Source of the DNA: Thermoplasmata archaeon
Lineage (GTDB): Archaea > Thermoplasmatota > Thermoplasmata > Thermoplasmatales > Thermoplasmataceae
Direction: 5' to 3'
NCBI GenBank assembly: GCA_021806355.1
Contig: JAJZXT010000140.1
Location: 1 to 31,900, forward strand
DNA: 31,900 nt
The notes below the pieces were generated by a model, which saw only the letters and a program-made list of their open reading frames with translations, had not been told where the DNA came from and made no database searches. The position numbers and the translations under genes were made by a program. Shown one piece after another: positions 25,190-31,900 of the stretch; positions within the stretch are counted from its first letter, which is position 1, and every line of letters begins with the position of its first letter.

Positions 25190-26504
25190 TGGATATTACC
25201 TCTATCAATTCCTTCACATCCTTATTCTCCATGGACATGCAGAATTCCTTGAGTTCTTTCGCACTTTCCCTGCTCATCACGCGCTCAGCCTTCATGAGGA
25301 CATCATCCCATGAATAGGGTTTCTTGAAATGCCCCTTTGGAACAATGAGTTCTTCTTCATAAACACCCTTCGTTGTCTTTACCCTTATCTTGAAAGGAAG
25401 GTTCTCCGGGTAGAGCTTATCATAATCCTTTGTTACCTTGAACTTCATCTTCTCGATGAGTGACAGTATTTTTCTATCGTTGAGGAATTTTCCGTCATAT
25501 GAATCCGGGGTTGGCTCTCCGTAAACAAGGGTATATGCAATTATGTAAGGCATGCTGTGATCGGCGGTCTCCCTGGTCTTTGGCTTCAGTTTTTCAGGGT
25601 CCTTTATTATGATTGTATTTGCAACGGTGAACGTTTCAACATCAACGCTTTCAACCTCCCCTTCAATTTTGCTGCGTATTGATAGAGAAGCTTCCGCAGC
25701 ACTCATTGCATGATATTCAACCGGGAAATTCTTGATCATCGTTCTTCGCACGTGGCTGTTGTCAAGGGAAATATCAAACGTGCCTGAGACCTGCTTGAAG
25801 AACCCCATTTCTCCCTCGAATATTGGGGAAGGCCCTGAAAATCCATTCATGGCAAGGAGTGAGCCAAAAAGACTGTTCCTGCATGCATTGGCAGCGGTTG
25901 CTCCTTTCCACATACTGAGTTCTCCAGCCCTTGTCTGCCTCATGCTGATGTTGTTGTTCAATCCTAGGTTGATTGCATTGGCATACTTATTATCAGATAG
26001 ATCAAGGAGGTGTGCTATTCCTGCGGCAGAGGAGATACTGATATATGTAACATGGTCCCATCCACGATCCCTGATAGAAACCTGGTCGGAGAGGCTGCAA
26101 ACAACCTCATATGAAATATCCGCGGCATTGAGCACATCACCGCATGTCTTATCCTTTGCCTCAGCCACCGCAATGAGCGGAGGAATATTATCTGACGGGT
26201 GGAGGGCCTCCTTAGACAGGTATGTGTCATTATAATCAAGATACCTTGTCATGGTACCGTTCAGGAATGCAGCAACATCAGAGGATGCCTTTTTTCCAGT
26301 GAAGAAAACAGTTGAATTCAGACTCCCTGAACTTGGGAGCAGGGATGCTATTCCAATCCTGACAGGTTCGACGTTCCGGGCTCCAAATGAAGTCGTGATT
26401 ATATCTGCTATTCTCTTCTTGAGTTCTTCCCTATTCTCCTTTGGTATTCCATGTTCCCTCACGCTTCTTGAAAACTCTTCAATTCTTGATACTATCCTGT
26501 CCAT
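25176..26504 (-). CDS. prpD: MmgE/PrpD family, 2-methylcitrate dehydratase
   Basis: This is the dehydratase step of the methylcitrate cycle, forming 2-methyl-cis-aconitate from 2-methylcitrate. The 442 residues contain the family hallmark RYLDYNDTYLSKEALHPSDN (RxxDxND...HPSDN). A conserved KNFPVEYHAMSAAEA-like block follows near residue 255. It is the first gene of the operon; a TATA-like box about 25 nt before the ATG implies a leaderless transcript. No separate aconitase-type gene is in the window for the following hydration step. Confidence 0.9.
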   Translation of the reverse strand: MDRIVSRIEEFSRSVREHGIPKENREELKKRIADIITTSFGARNVEPVRIGIASLLPSSGSLNSTVFFTGKKASSDVAAFLNGTMTRYLDYNDTYLSKEALHPSDNIPPLIAVAEAKDKTCGDVLNAADISYEVVCSLSDQVSIRDRGWDHVTYISISSAAGIAHLLDLSDNKYANAINLGLNNNISMRQTRAGELSMWKGATAANACRNSLFGSLLAMNGFSGPSPIFEGEMGFFKQVSGTFDISLDNSHVRRTMIKNFPVEYHAMSAAEASLSIRSKIEGEVESVDVETFTVANTIIIKDPEKLKPKTRETADHSMPYIIAYTLVYGEPTPDSYDGKFLNDRKILSLIEKMKFKVTKDYDKLYPENLPFKIRVKTTKGVYEEELIVPKGHFKKPYSWDDVLMKAERVMSRESAKELKEFCMSMENKDVKELIEVISNVHS

Positions 26505-26524
26505 TGCACCCTATTTCTTTGAAT

Positions 26525-26533
26525 CTTATAAAT
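26525..26533 (-). promoter_or_regulatory. TATA box of the prpD-prpB-prpC operon
   Basis: ATTTATAAG on the minus strand is centred 25 nt before the prpD ATG at 26504, as expected for a leaderless transcript. Confidence 0.55.
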
Positions 26534-26779
26534 GTGCAACATACTTATATATTAGAACGCTGAATCACTTAACATATTGAGGCTGAAATCAATCTTCAAG
26601 GGGTTATCGATATGCCGATTAAAAGGGAAACCTGCAGCTTTTTCTTTCTTGAAACATTTGGCGGGAAGGAATGCAAAATAATTCTTCAGGATGGTTATCA
26701 TGGCATCCGACAATGACTGTCATGCAGGCATAGAGTTATATCGAATTCGACATATCAAGCGCCGCCATTGAATTTAAGG

Positions 26780-26816
26780 TTCTGGTGAAAATTTTCATGT
26801 AGTATTTGTACCAGAA
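26780..26816 (+). promoter_or_regulatory. Inverted repeat overlapping the promoter of the 26848 gene
   Basis: TTCTGGT (26780-26786) and ACCAGAA (26810-26816) are a perfect 7-bp inverted repeat with centres 30 nt apart. The right arm runs directly into the TATA-like TTTTTAAG, where the TFB recognition element would lie. A regulator bound here would block initiation. A second, looser pair (TTAAGGTTCT and AGAACCTAA) brackets it. Confidence 0.35.
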
Positions 26817-26847
26817 TTTTTAAGAACCTAAGGACATTAATCATTTC

Positions 26848-27363
26848 ATGACCAAAGAATTATACATAAGCACCGACAGGAGATTCTTCCTTGAAGACGA
26901 TCAAGCCCCAGATAAAACTCGCATTTCGAAAGATATGGATTTCAATGGTGGAAATAATATCAAGGGGGAAGGGGAAACAAAGGCTACCCATCATTTTATA
27001 ATCCCATGGTTCCTTCAAAAATTGAAGAGGAGCATTGAGGAAAATGTCAATGTTACGGTGAGGGTCGTTGATCCCTCATATTCTGCTATAAACTATCTGG
27101 GAAAAAAAATTGTTTATGTTATACCGGAAATAAAACTTAATTTTGGCTTTCAGACGCCCCAAAATAATGGTGCAACAACACTTCTTACGGGCAAGTCAGA
27201 TGAGCCTTCAATGCCCGAGAGGTTCACAATGATAACAGGGTATATGGGGGATAACGACTTAAATGCAGGCATCAGGAAAGATGAACTGTCACTCAGGGAC
27301 ATTTCGTCGGAGATTGTCAGTGAACTCATGAACACGAGAAAAATGGAGAACCTGAAATACTGA
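26848..27363 (+). CDS. Unknown soluble protein
   Basis: I do not recognise this 171-residue protein. It has no signal peptide, membrane segment or cysteine. The first 45 residues are polar and acidic, with FFLEDDQAPD and GGNNIKGEGE. Alternating hydrophobic patterns near 66-105 (VNVTVRVVD, IVYVIPEIKLNFGF) suggest beta strands, and the C-terminus is an acidic helix (DISSEIVSELMNTRKMENL). It has its own TATA box about 28 nt before the ATG, so it is probably a single-gene leaderless unit. The inverted repeat at that promoter suggests regulated expression. Confidence 0.7.
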   Translation: MTKELYISTDRRFFLEDDQAPDKTRISKDMDFNGGNNIKGEGETKATHHFIIPWFLQKLKRSIEENVNVTVRVVDPSYSAINYLGKKIVYVIPEIKLNFGFQTPQNNGATTLLTGKSDEPSMPERFTMITGYMGDNDLNAGIRKDELSLRDISSEIVSELMNTRKMENLKY

Positions 27364-27450
27364 TACGTCATTAGGGATAAAAACACCGAGCAGATTTTGC
27401 CTTTCATCGGTGATCTCAATCCGTAACTGGCTTGATTTCCCCGTGATACG

Positions 27451-27466
27451 ATATATATAAATATAT
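27451..27466 (+). promoter_or_regulatory. TATA box of the FKBP gene
   Basis: ATATATATAAATATAT is a strong AT-rich box. Initiation about 25 nt downstream would leave a leader of about 20 nt that contains GGTGAGG just before the ATG at 27504. Confidence 0.55.
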
Positions 27467-27503
27467 TCAAGGCTTACCGCTCTTTGTTTGTTCCGGTGAG
27501 GAA

Positions 27504-28268
27504 ATGGAAGACGGCGATTTTGTAAAAATAAACTTCGAAATGAGACTTGGAAACGAGAAAAAGCTAGTTGCAACTAACAACGAAAAGCTGGCTGAAGAAA
27601 ATGGGATATATGATCCGGAGACAAAGTATAAGGAAACTATACTTATCGTAGGCTCGGAAAATATCTTTAAAGAGATAAACGAATCCCTGAGGAAGTCAGA
27701 GATTGGAAAGGACGAAGAAGTCCAGATACCTATGGCAGATGCATATGGTGTCAGGGATCCGAATAACATTAAGATTCATACAATGCGTGAATTCCAGAAG
27801 AATAAGATTGATCCTGTGCCAGGCCAGGAGATTAGGATAAACAACAAGAGAGGAAAAGTAATATCTGTTAGTCCGGGAAGAGTGCTGGTTGACTACAACC
27901 ACCCGTGGGCAGGCAAGGATGTTTTTTACAAGTACACAGTTAATGAAAAGATAGAATCGGAGCAGGGCAAAATAGATGCAATAATTGACATGAACTATTC
28001 AAAGGGGTCAGGCAATTTTGCCATTTCAGCGGCAGATGAAGTTACAACAATAACATTGTCAGAGGAAGCCAAGTTCGATATAGAATGGCTTGACGCAAAA
28101 TTCAGGATCATTGATGCGATCAGGAAGAACCTGCCTAAATTCAAGATCTCCATAGTGGAGGAATATCTTCCAAAGGCCGAGCCTGAAGAGGTCAAGCCTG
28201 AAGATTCCAGCAGCGATGAAGCGGTAAAAACCGAAATCGAAGAATCGGAAGAAAAACAATCCCAATAA
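27504..28268 (+). CDS. Long archaeal FKBP-type peptidyl-prolyl isomerase
   Basis: This is a cytoplasmic prolyl isomerase and chaperone of the long (about 26-29 kDa) archaeal type. The FKBP half shows GDFVKINFEMRLGN at the start, then IGKDEEVQIPMADAYGVRDP (67-86). The insert-in-flap domain follows, and the fold returns at VDYNHPWAGKDVFYKYTV (129-146), all matching SlyD-like FKBPs. Residues 150-225 are the extra C-terminal domain of the long type. The last 30 residues are an acidic, probably disordered tail (EPEEVKPEDSSSDEA and on). Unlike most first genes here, it has a leader with a ribosome binding site. Confidence 0.88.
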   Translation: MEDGDFVKINFEMRLGNEKKLVATNNEKLAEENGIYDPETKYKETILIVGSENIFKEINESLRKSEIGKDEEVQIPMADAYGVRDPNNIKIHTMREFQKNKIDPVPGQEIRINNKRGKVISVSPGRVLVDYNHPWAGKDVFYKYTVNEKIESEQGKIDAIIDMNYSKGSGNFAISAADEVTTITLSEEAKFDIEWLDAKFRIIDAIRKNLPKFKISIVEEYLPKAEPEEVKPEDSSSDEAVKTEIEESEEKQSQ

Positions 28269-28294
28269 TCTTTTTTTATCCATTACTTTAACAG

Positions 28295-29017
28295 ATGAAT
28301 TCCGTAACAGATACCGTTACTGTGATTCTGGTTGAACCAGAATATCAGGGGAATATAGGTGCTGTAGCGAGGGCAATGAAAAACACGGGATTCAACAAAT
28401 TATCCATCGTGGGAAGAAGGACAATTGACGATGAGGCAATATCAAGGGCCCGTGACGGAGAGAACATCCTGATTGGTGCCAGTTATTACAAAACTCTTCA
28501 GGAAGCCGTAGAAGGATTCGATATCATTGCAGGCACTTCATCGGTCACTACTACCAATTTCAAGAAATTCAGGAGGATTCCAGTCACCCCAAAGGAATTG
28601 TGGGAGGATTATGGCGATGGTATCAAGAAAGTAGCACTGGTATTTGGAAGGGAAGGCGATGGTCTCAGCAATGAGGAAATCTCACTGTGCAATGTCTTTA
28701 TACACATCCCCTCATCAAAGGAATATCCTGTATACAACCTCTCACATGCTGTTACGCTGATTCTCTACGAGGGCTTGCTTTTCAGTGGGTACGAGGAAAT
28801 ATCAGAATCCAAGGCAACAGGAGAACAGATGAGATTGATGGTGGAAAAGATAATCGAAATAATGAAAAAGACAAACTATCCACCTTACAAAATTGAAAAT
28901 ACAAGCGTTATGCTTGGAAGGATTCTTTCAAGGTCAGGCATTACCGAACATGAGTTTTACAAATTAATGGGCATTATCAAAAAGATAAACCTGAAGATAA
29001 ATGGCAAAGAAGAGTAA
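28295..29017 (+). CDS. trmJ: SpoU-family RNA 2'-O-methyltransferase, TrmJ-like
   Basis: This SPOUT-class enzyme uses S-adenosylmethionine, most likely to methylate the ribose at tRNA position 32. The three SpoU motifs are visible: motif 1 VEPEYQGNIGAVARAMKNTG (13-32), motif 2 LVFGREGDGLSNEE (about 113-126), and motif 3 IPSSKEYPVYNLSHAVTLIL (about 138-157), the knotted cofactor site. The 240 residues match TrmJ. It starts 26 nt after the FKBP gene. The T-run in that gap may be either its promoter or the FKBP terminator, so co-transcription is uncertain. Confidence 0.88.
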   Translation: MNSVTDTVTVILVEPEYQGNIGAVARAMKNTGFNKLSIVGRRTIDDEAISRARDGENILIGASYYKTLQEAVEGFDIIAGTSSVTTTNFKKFRRIPVTPKELWEDYGDGIKKVALVFGREGDGLSNEEISLCNVFIHIPSSKEYPVYNLSHAVTLILYEGLLFSGYEEISESKATGEQMRLMVEKIIEIMKKTNYPPYKIENTSVMLGRILSRSGITEHEFYKLMGIIKKINLKINGKEE

Positions 29018-29158
29018 GCAAGCTTCAGGATGAAGCAACCAAGGTACTCTTCACTTAATGTCAGGTCATCGGTCTTTAGAGTGCGTGCATAAATCAGGTG
29101 GTGTGTGTACTGAGCATTCCCACTTCTGCATTCAGAAGGATAGAATAATGCCCTTCAG

Positions 29159-29175
29159 AAAAAAAATTTATTTTT
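29159..29175. terminator. Candidate bidirectional terminator between trmJ and abiEii
   Basis: AAAAAAAATTTATTTTT offers a T-run to both converging transcripts: eight T on the minus strand for the abiE operon and TTTATTTTT on the plus strand for trmJ. A small hairpin, CTTCTG-CATT-CAGAAG (29123-29138), lies just before it. The rest of the 29018-29245 gap shows nothing I can name. Confidence 0.4.
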
Positions 29176-29245
29176 ATGTCGCTTTCCCTTATCGTACGAG
29201 AGTGAAATATTTGTTCCTAATGGTCAAATAGCACAGAGGTAACCG

Positions 29246-29995
29246 TTAGCGTTGAATCCACTTTTCTAATTCATCGCAGACTGTATCAAAAGCCGGTAAT
29301 TCTCCTAAAATTAGGGGTTTTAGCTCACGTAAATACAGCTTTTCCCTTCCTCTGAGGGTTTCTAGAAAGATGGAGGAATCAAATTCAATTTTATAGAAAT
29401 CCAGTTTTTTGTTGATCAATTCTTTATCGAAAACCACTCCTTTTCTATGGACAAGGAAATAAAGGTCGTAAATGTCCCTCCCCTTCTCCCTTGTTAATAT
29501 GGCCCTAGTTTTCTCCGCGGATACTTCGTTTAGATTCATTCCCAATATTCTTTTTACGGGTATATCATATTGGGGCAAGTCCAATTTCAAAGGCACCTTT
29601 GGCAATAAAGCACTTTCTCTTTTGCTAATCTTGATATAAATTACGCATCTGTCCTTATCATTGGTGTTCAGGGGACCATTAATCATAAATCTGGCAGATA
29701 AGCCAAAATTATCGTTCTTGAAGATTTTAACTTCATTTGTAAATCCATACAGTTTTAAAGAGCTGGATATATGATCAGAGAATTCCTCTTTGATGCTTCC
29801 AATCGCCCTGAAATCCAGGTCTTCTAAAAACCTGTTCAATCCATGAAAAAACCAGAGGTAAGTTCCACCCTTGAATACTAACGGAAAATCAGAAACAATG
29901 CTGAGGATAATGCTTTGTAAATAGTGAATCTCCTGTTGCCAAGGTCTAAGACCTGATAATTTAGATATTTTCTTGATTTTTTGTGTATCGATCAT
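29246..29995 (-). CDS. AbiEii-family nucleotidyltransferase toxin
   Basis: This is the toxin half of an AbiE-type system; characterised relatives transfer nucleotides to RNA targets such as tRNA and stop growth or phage infection. Motifs are complete: FKGGT (41-45), LEDLDF with metal ligands D59 and D61, KLDL (137-140), and the catalytic EKGRDIYDLYFL (170-181). The 249 residues are typical. The start follows GAGGTGATAAA, a near-perfect ribosome binding site located in the end of the antitoxin gene, which it overlaps by 4 nt. Some family members have housekeeping roles in sugar or RNA metabolism, but the partner gene supports a toxin-antitoxin pair. Confidence 0.88.
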   Translation of the reverse strand: MIDTQKIKKISKLSGLRPWQQEIHYLQSIILSIVSDFPLVFKGGTYLWFFHGLNRFLEDLDFRAIGSIKEEFSDHISSSLKLYGFTNEVKIFKNDNFGLSARFMINGPLNTNDKDRCVIYIKISKRESALLPKVPLKLDLPQYDIPVKRILGMNLNEVSAEKTRAILTREKGRDIYDLYFLVHRKGVVFDKELINKKLDFYKIEFDSSIFLETLRGREKLYLRELKPLILGELPAFDTVCDELEKWIQR

Positions 29996-30564
29996 TTTAT
30001 CACCTCAAGAAGTTTCAATTTTCCCTTACCTGAAAATTTTTGTAACTGTGGCAACATCTGTTTGAATTTTTTATGTTCTCCGATCTCCTTCAGATCTTCC
30101 AAGGAAAAATAATTGAGATAAAATCCATCAAGCAAAGCTTTCTCTATTGTTGCAACAAAACAATAGCTTCCTCCCAAATCGTGCCTTTCAAATCCAAACA
30201 TAAGTTCTGGAGGAATTTTATGGTACTCTAATGCAAGATCATGATAGGTTATGGAATTCGTTGGTGTTACTGACTGAACATATCTGGGAATCTGCTGAAT
30301 TGCGTTGTGAAACAACAAGGCTGATGAAAGTGATATGTAAGAAGGCTCAACGAGTTGTGATGCAATTACAAAATCATTGTCTATAAAGGAGATTTTGCCT
30401 CTCATTAAGCGTTTAGCGAGTCCCTGTTTCCATAATCTTGTCAAATAGACTGATGAAGTAGAATAGTTTCTGTCAATAAGATTGGATAACTGAGCTGTGT
30501 TATAGACAGACCTTCCAGAGGATAAAGCCATTTCCCTAATTTTGTGTAATGATAGTTGCTTCAT
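29992..30564 (-). CDS. AbiEi-family antitoxin/transcriptional regulator
   Basis: This is the antitoxin half: AbiEi proteins have an N-terminal winged helix that represses the operon and a C-terminal domain needed for antitoxicity. Here residues about 18-65 form the winged helix (VYNTAQLSNLIDRNYSTSSV and YLTRLWKQGLAKRLMRGKIS). The AbiEi core follows: PSYISLSSALLFH (about 84-96) and IEKALLDGFYL (about 144-154). At 190 residues it is of usual size. It is the first gene of the pair, and its promoter carries a perfect palindrome, which fits autoregulation. The neighbourhood (transposon fragment, orphan membrane protein) suggests acquired DNA. Confidence 0.87.
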   Translation of the reverse strand: MKQLSLHKIREMALSSGRSVYNTAQLSNLIDRNYSTSSVYLTRLWKQGLAKRLMRGKISFIDNDFVIASQLVEPSYISLSSALLFHNAIQQIPRYVQSVTPTNSITYHDLALEYHKIPPELMFGFERHDLGGSYCFVATIEKALLDGFYLNYFSLEDLKEIGEHKKFKQMLPQLQKFSGKGKLKLLEVIK

Positions 30565-30579
30565 TATTATCAGTCCGCC

Positions 30580-30595
30580 TTAACAATATTGTTAA
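30580..30595 (-). promoter_or_regulatory. Palindromic operator of the abiE operon
   Basis: TTAACAATATTGTTAA is a perfect 16-bp palindrome 16 nt before the abiEi ATG. With the TATA box at 30608-30620 the expected transcription start falls near 30588, inside the palindrome, so a bound repressor would block polymerase. AbiEi proteins of other systems bind inverted repeats in their own promoters. Confidence 0.6.
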
Positions 30596-30607
30596 TAGCG
30601 AATGACG

Positions 30608-30620
30608 ATATAAATATATT
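30608..30620 (-). promoter_or_regulatory. TATA box of the abiE operon
   Basis: AATATATTTATAT on the minus strand is a strong TATA-like box about 25 nt upstream of the middle of the palindrome. Confidence 0.5.
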
Positions 30621-30895
30621 TGTTACAGCAATGGTAATTATACATTGTCAAGCAATTATTTCTTACATTATTTCTTATTTATACAGTGGATTATAGAGAG
30701 AATATGATGTATTTAGTAAGTAGCCTTTAATGAAGGGAATACCTCATTAGAGGATTAAGAGATATAATAACAGAGAACCACAGAGTTGCCATGAATTGAA
30801 AATTTCGCAATGGTACTGGTTGTCAATCCACCAATGAATGCCACTAAGCAATTGGAAAAGGTGATATTGGTAGTTCGAATAGAAGATAAAATAAT

Positions 30896-31816
30896 TTGAA
30901 TTCTTGGTTACTTATCTCTGACATTCTCGCAGGCGCCGGAACTGTAGGGACACTCCTTGATTTGTTCTTCAAATTTAAGGTGAAAATCTTACCGGGTAGC
31001 AGTGGAACGCCAAAGACTGCGAACGGTTTTTTGGTATGGGCTATGTCTTCCGGATGTAATCCAATTTCTGTATTATACCAACTTAAGAATGATTACTTGT
31101 ACCATGATAAAAGCAAGAGCGTCTCGCAAACGATTGAGATCCTGATATTGGTCCCTATTTTCATGATTCTTTTGTTTTTTGTTATATCTGAATACCCACT
31201 AAGCCTCTTTCATCCGTTAGGGCTAACATTAGTAGTGGCCATGTTTGTAATCTTTTTGTGTACCGTAATAACCATAGAAAAGAATTGGAGTTCTTACAAA
31301 AGCATGATTCAGTATCTTGAGAGCTTAGAAAAACATAATCGCGAAGAAATTAAGTTCCCCGAAATCTCCGAAAGGATCAAGAAATATAGCGTATGGAAGG
31401 CTGCCATTATCAAATCAGAAGCTTTCTTGACTGGAACCATAGCCGGATTATCTGGGATACTATTTGTTATGTTAATGGAGGGGACACCTTTCTATGCTGG
31501 CATGTATGATCTCTGTTTATACGGCATGGGGGTGATTCTCTTCGCATTTGAAGTGTTTATGTCACTCACTGCAAACCATGTAGCGGGGAACACTGATGAT
31601 GAAGTGAATAGAATGTTCTTCTTTTTTTATCCAACTTCGGTCTACCTCGAGGTTCTGGTCTCTTCTTCTAGTTTTCAACGTACTTTCTCTGGTATATTGG
31701 AATGTCTGAATAGGCATCAAATTATTCTGTTAAGACAGGATGGATTAAGATCTTCTTTGCAACTAAAGGATATCTCTGTGATATCATTCAAGGAAATTGA
31801 GAATGCGTTTACGTGA
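30896..31816 (+). CDS. Unknown polytopic membrane protein
   Basis: I do not recognise this 306-residue protein. It has about five hydrophobic segments (4-24, 80-98, 106-127, 174-194, 200-224), a lysine-rich cytoplasmic-looking loop (128-172) and a soluble C-terminal part (about 245-306). The start is TTG at 30896: an in-frame stop lies 7 nt upstream and the next methionine would remove the first helix. The TTG overlaps the stop of a 29-codon upstream ORF (TTGA), as in the nadK pair. The stop overlaps the 3' end of a probable transposon gene on the other strand, so the C-terminus may be partly transposon-derived. Confidence 0.55.
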   Translation: MNSWLLISDILAGAGTVGTLLDLFFKFKVKILPGSSGTPKTANGFLVWAMSSGCNPISVLYQLKNDYLYHDKSKSVSQTIEILILVPIFMILLFFVISEYPLSLFHPLGLTLVVAMFVIFLCTVITIEKNWSSYKSMIQYLESLEKHNREEIKFPEISERIKKYSVWKAAIIKSEAFLTGTIAGLSGILFVMLMEGTPFYAGMYDLCLYGMGVILFAFEVFMSLTANHVAGNTDDEVNRMFFFFYPTSVYLEVLVSSSSFQRTFSGILECLNRHQIILLRQDGLRSSLQLKDISVISFKEIENAFT

Positions 31817-31898
31817 CCTTCTCTCCCAGCTTTCGCAGGGAGCTTCCCACTTCAAAGGTTGCTGGCGAAATCTCCATGGGCTTGAATTCCCTTCGGCC
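31809..31898 (-). CDS. Probable TnpB (IS200/IS605/IS607-type) C-terminal fragment
   Basis: On the minus strand the last 29 codons before a TAA at 31809-31811 read GRREFKPMEISPATFEVGSS and then LRKLGEKVT. This resembles the tails of archaeal TnpB proteins (REF.PVE.SP...), the RNA-guided nucleases of IS605/IS607 elements; the catalytic part is beyond the window. A hairpin (CTCCC...GGGAG) lies in the last codons, as is common at element ends. The identification rests on a short tail and is uncertain. Confidence 0.4.
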   Translation of the reverse strand, partial: GRREFKPMEISPATFEVGSSLRKLGEKVT

Positions 31899-31900
31899 CG

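Larger units (their letters stand above)
26505..26847. other. Divergent intergenic region between prpD and the 26848 gene
   Basis: This 343-nt stretch holds two divergent promoters and no convincing gene. The prpD TATA box is near 26525-26533, with a second AT-rich box at about 26541-26555. The TATA box of the 26848 gene is near 26816-26824. A 34-codon ORF (26612-26716, MPIKRETCSFFFLETFGGKE and on) has a weak GGGG ribosome site; I cannot tell whether it is used. An inverted repeat lies beside the rightward promoter. Confidence 0.4.
30565..30895. other. Intergenic region between abiE and the membrane protein gene
   Basis: This 331-nt AT-rich stretch holds the abiE operator and promoter at its left end. 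On the plus strand it has a TATA-like ATATAATA (30762-30769) and a possible 29-codon upstream ORF (ATG 30810 to TGA 30897-30899, beginning MVLVVNPPMN). A small imperfect hairpin lies at about 30728-30753. I see no other gene. Confidence 0.4.

Noticed and set aside
25732..26235. 167-codon plus-strand open frame within prpD
   Set aside because: It is antisense to a conserved enzyme, without promoter or ribosome site.
29030..29092. 20-codon ORF MKQPRYSSLNVRSSVFRVRA in the trmJ-abiEii gap
   Set aside because: It is too short, has no ribosome site, and no related protein is known to me.
1..31900. CRISPR array, prophage genes or replication origin
   Set aside because: No regularly spaced repeats, no phage structural genes, and no Cdc6/Orc1 gene or origin-type repeats were seen in the window.

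Overview
The window looks archaeal and most like an acidophilic, thermophilic member of the Thermoplasmatales or a close relative. The signs are archaeal RNA polymerase genes with an unsplit B subunit and a split A'/A'', a 5S rRNA gene standing alone without 16S or 23S, archaeal-type ribosomal proteins, and many first-of-operon genes with a TATA-like box about 25 nt before the start codon and no leader. Genes inside operons instead carry GGTGA-like ribosome binding sites and overlap by 4 nt. Species cannot be assigned from sequence reading alone.

Layout. At 1-71 is the 5' end of an IS607-type serine recombinase gene (minus strand). At 327-8901 a tRNA-Lys gene is followed by the large RNA polymerase operon rpoH-rpoB-rpoA1-rpoA2-nusA. 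From 8925 to 15371 everything is on the minus strand: a two-helix membrane protein coupled to an MFS transporter, an APC permease with C-terminal CBS domains, a DUF3311 plus monocarboxylate-type sodium:solute symporter pair, and a GT2 glycosyltransferase. A lone 5S rRNA gene (minus strand) lies at 15484-15602. At 15879-17943 are the trehalose synthesis genes otsA-otsB. At 18032-18624 are two small conserved-looking genes (a basic protein and a DUF357 protein), followed by the rps13-rps4-rps11-rpoD operon (18789-21115). At 21168-23102 is a tight three-gene operon: IMPase-family phosphatase, NAD kinase and a JAMM metalloprotease. At 23230-26504 (minus) is a methylcitrate-cycle operon prpD-prpB-citrate synthase. 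At 26848-29017 are an unknown protein, a long FKBP-type prolyl isomerase and a TrmJ-like methyltransferase. At 29246-30564 (minus) is an AbiE-type toxin-antitoxin pair with a perfect palindrome at its predicted transcription start. An unrecognised polytopic membrane protein follows (30896-31816), and the window ends in the C-terminus of a probable TnpB (minus).

How the genes work together. Two blocks are core information processing (RNA polymerase and small-subunit ribosomal proteins). Three are metabolic: trehalose as compatible solute, NAD(P) balance through a likely phosphatase/kinase pair, and propionyl-CoA disposal through methylcitrate. Transport genes fill the minus-strand block. The last 2.7 kb looks like accessory DNA: toxin-antitoxin, orphan membrane protein and transposon remnant.

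No wholly new multi-gene system can be shown from sequence alone. The best leads are the IMPase/NAD kinase/JAMM operon, the chain of mini-ORFs leading into rps13, the N-terminal extension of RNA polymerase A'', and the AbiE operator.
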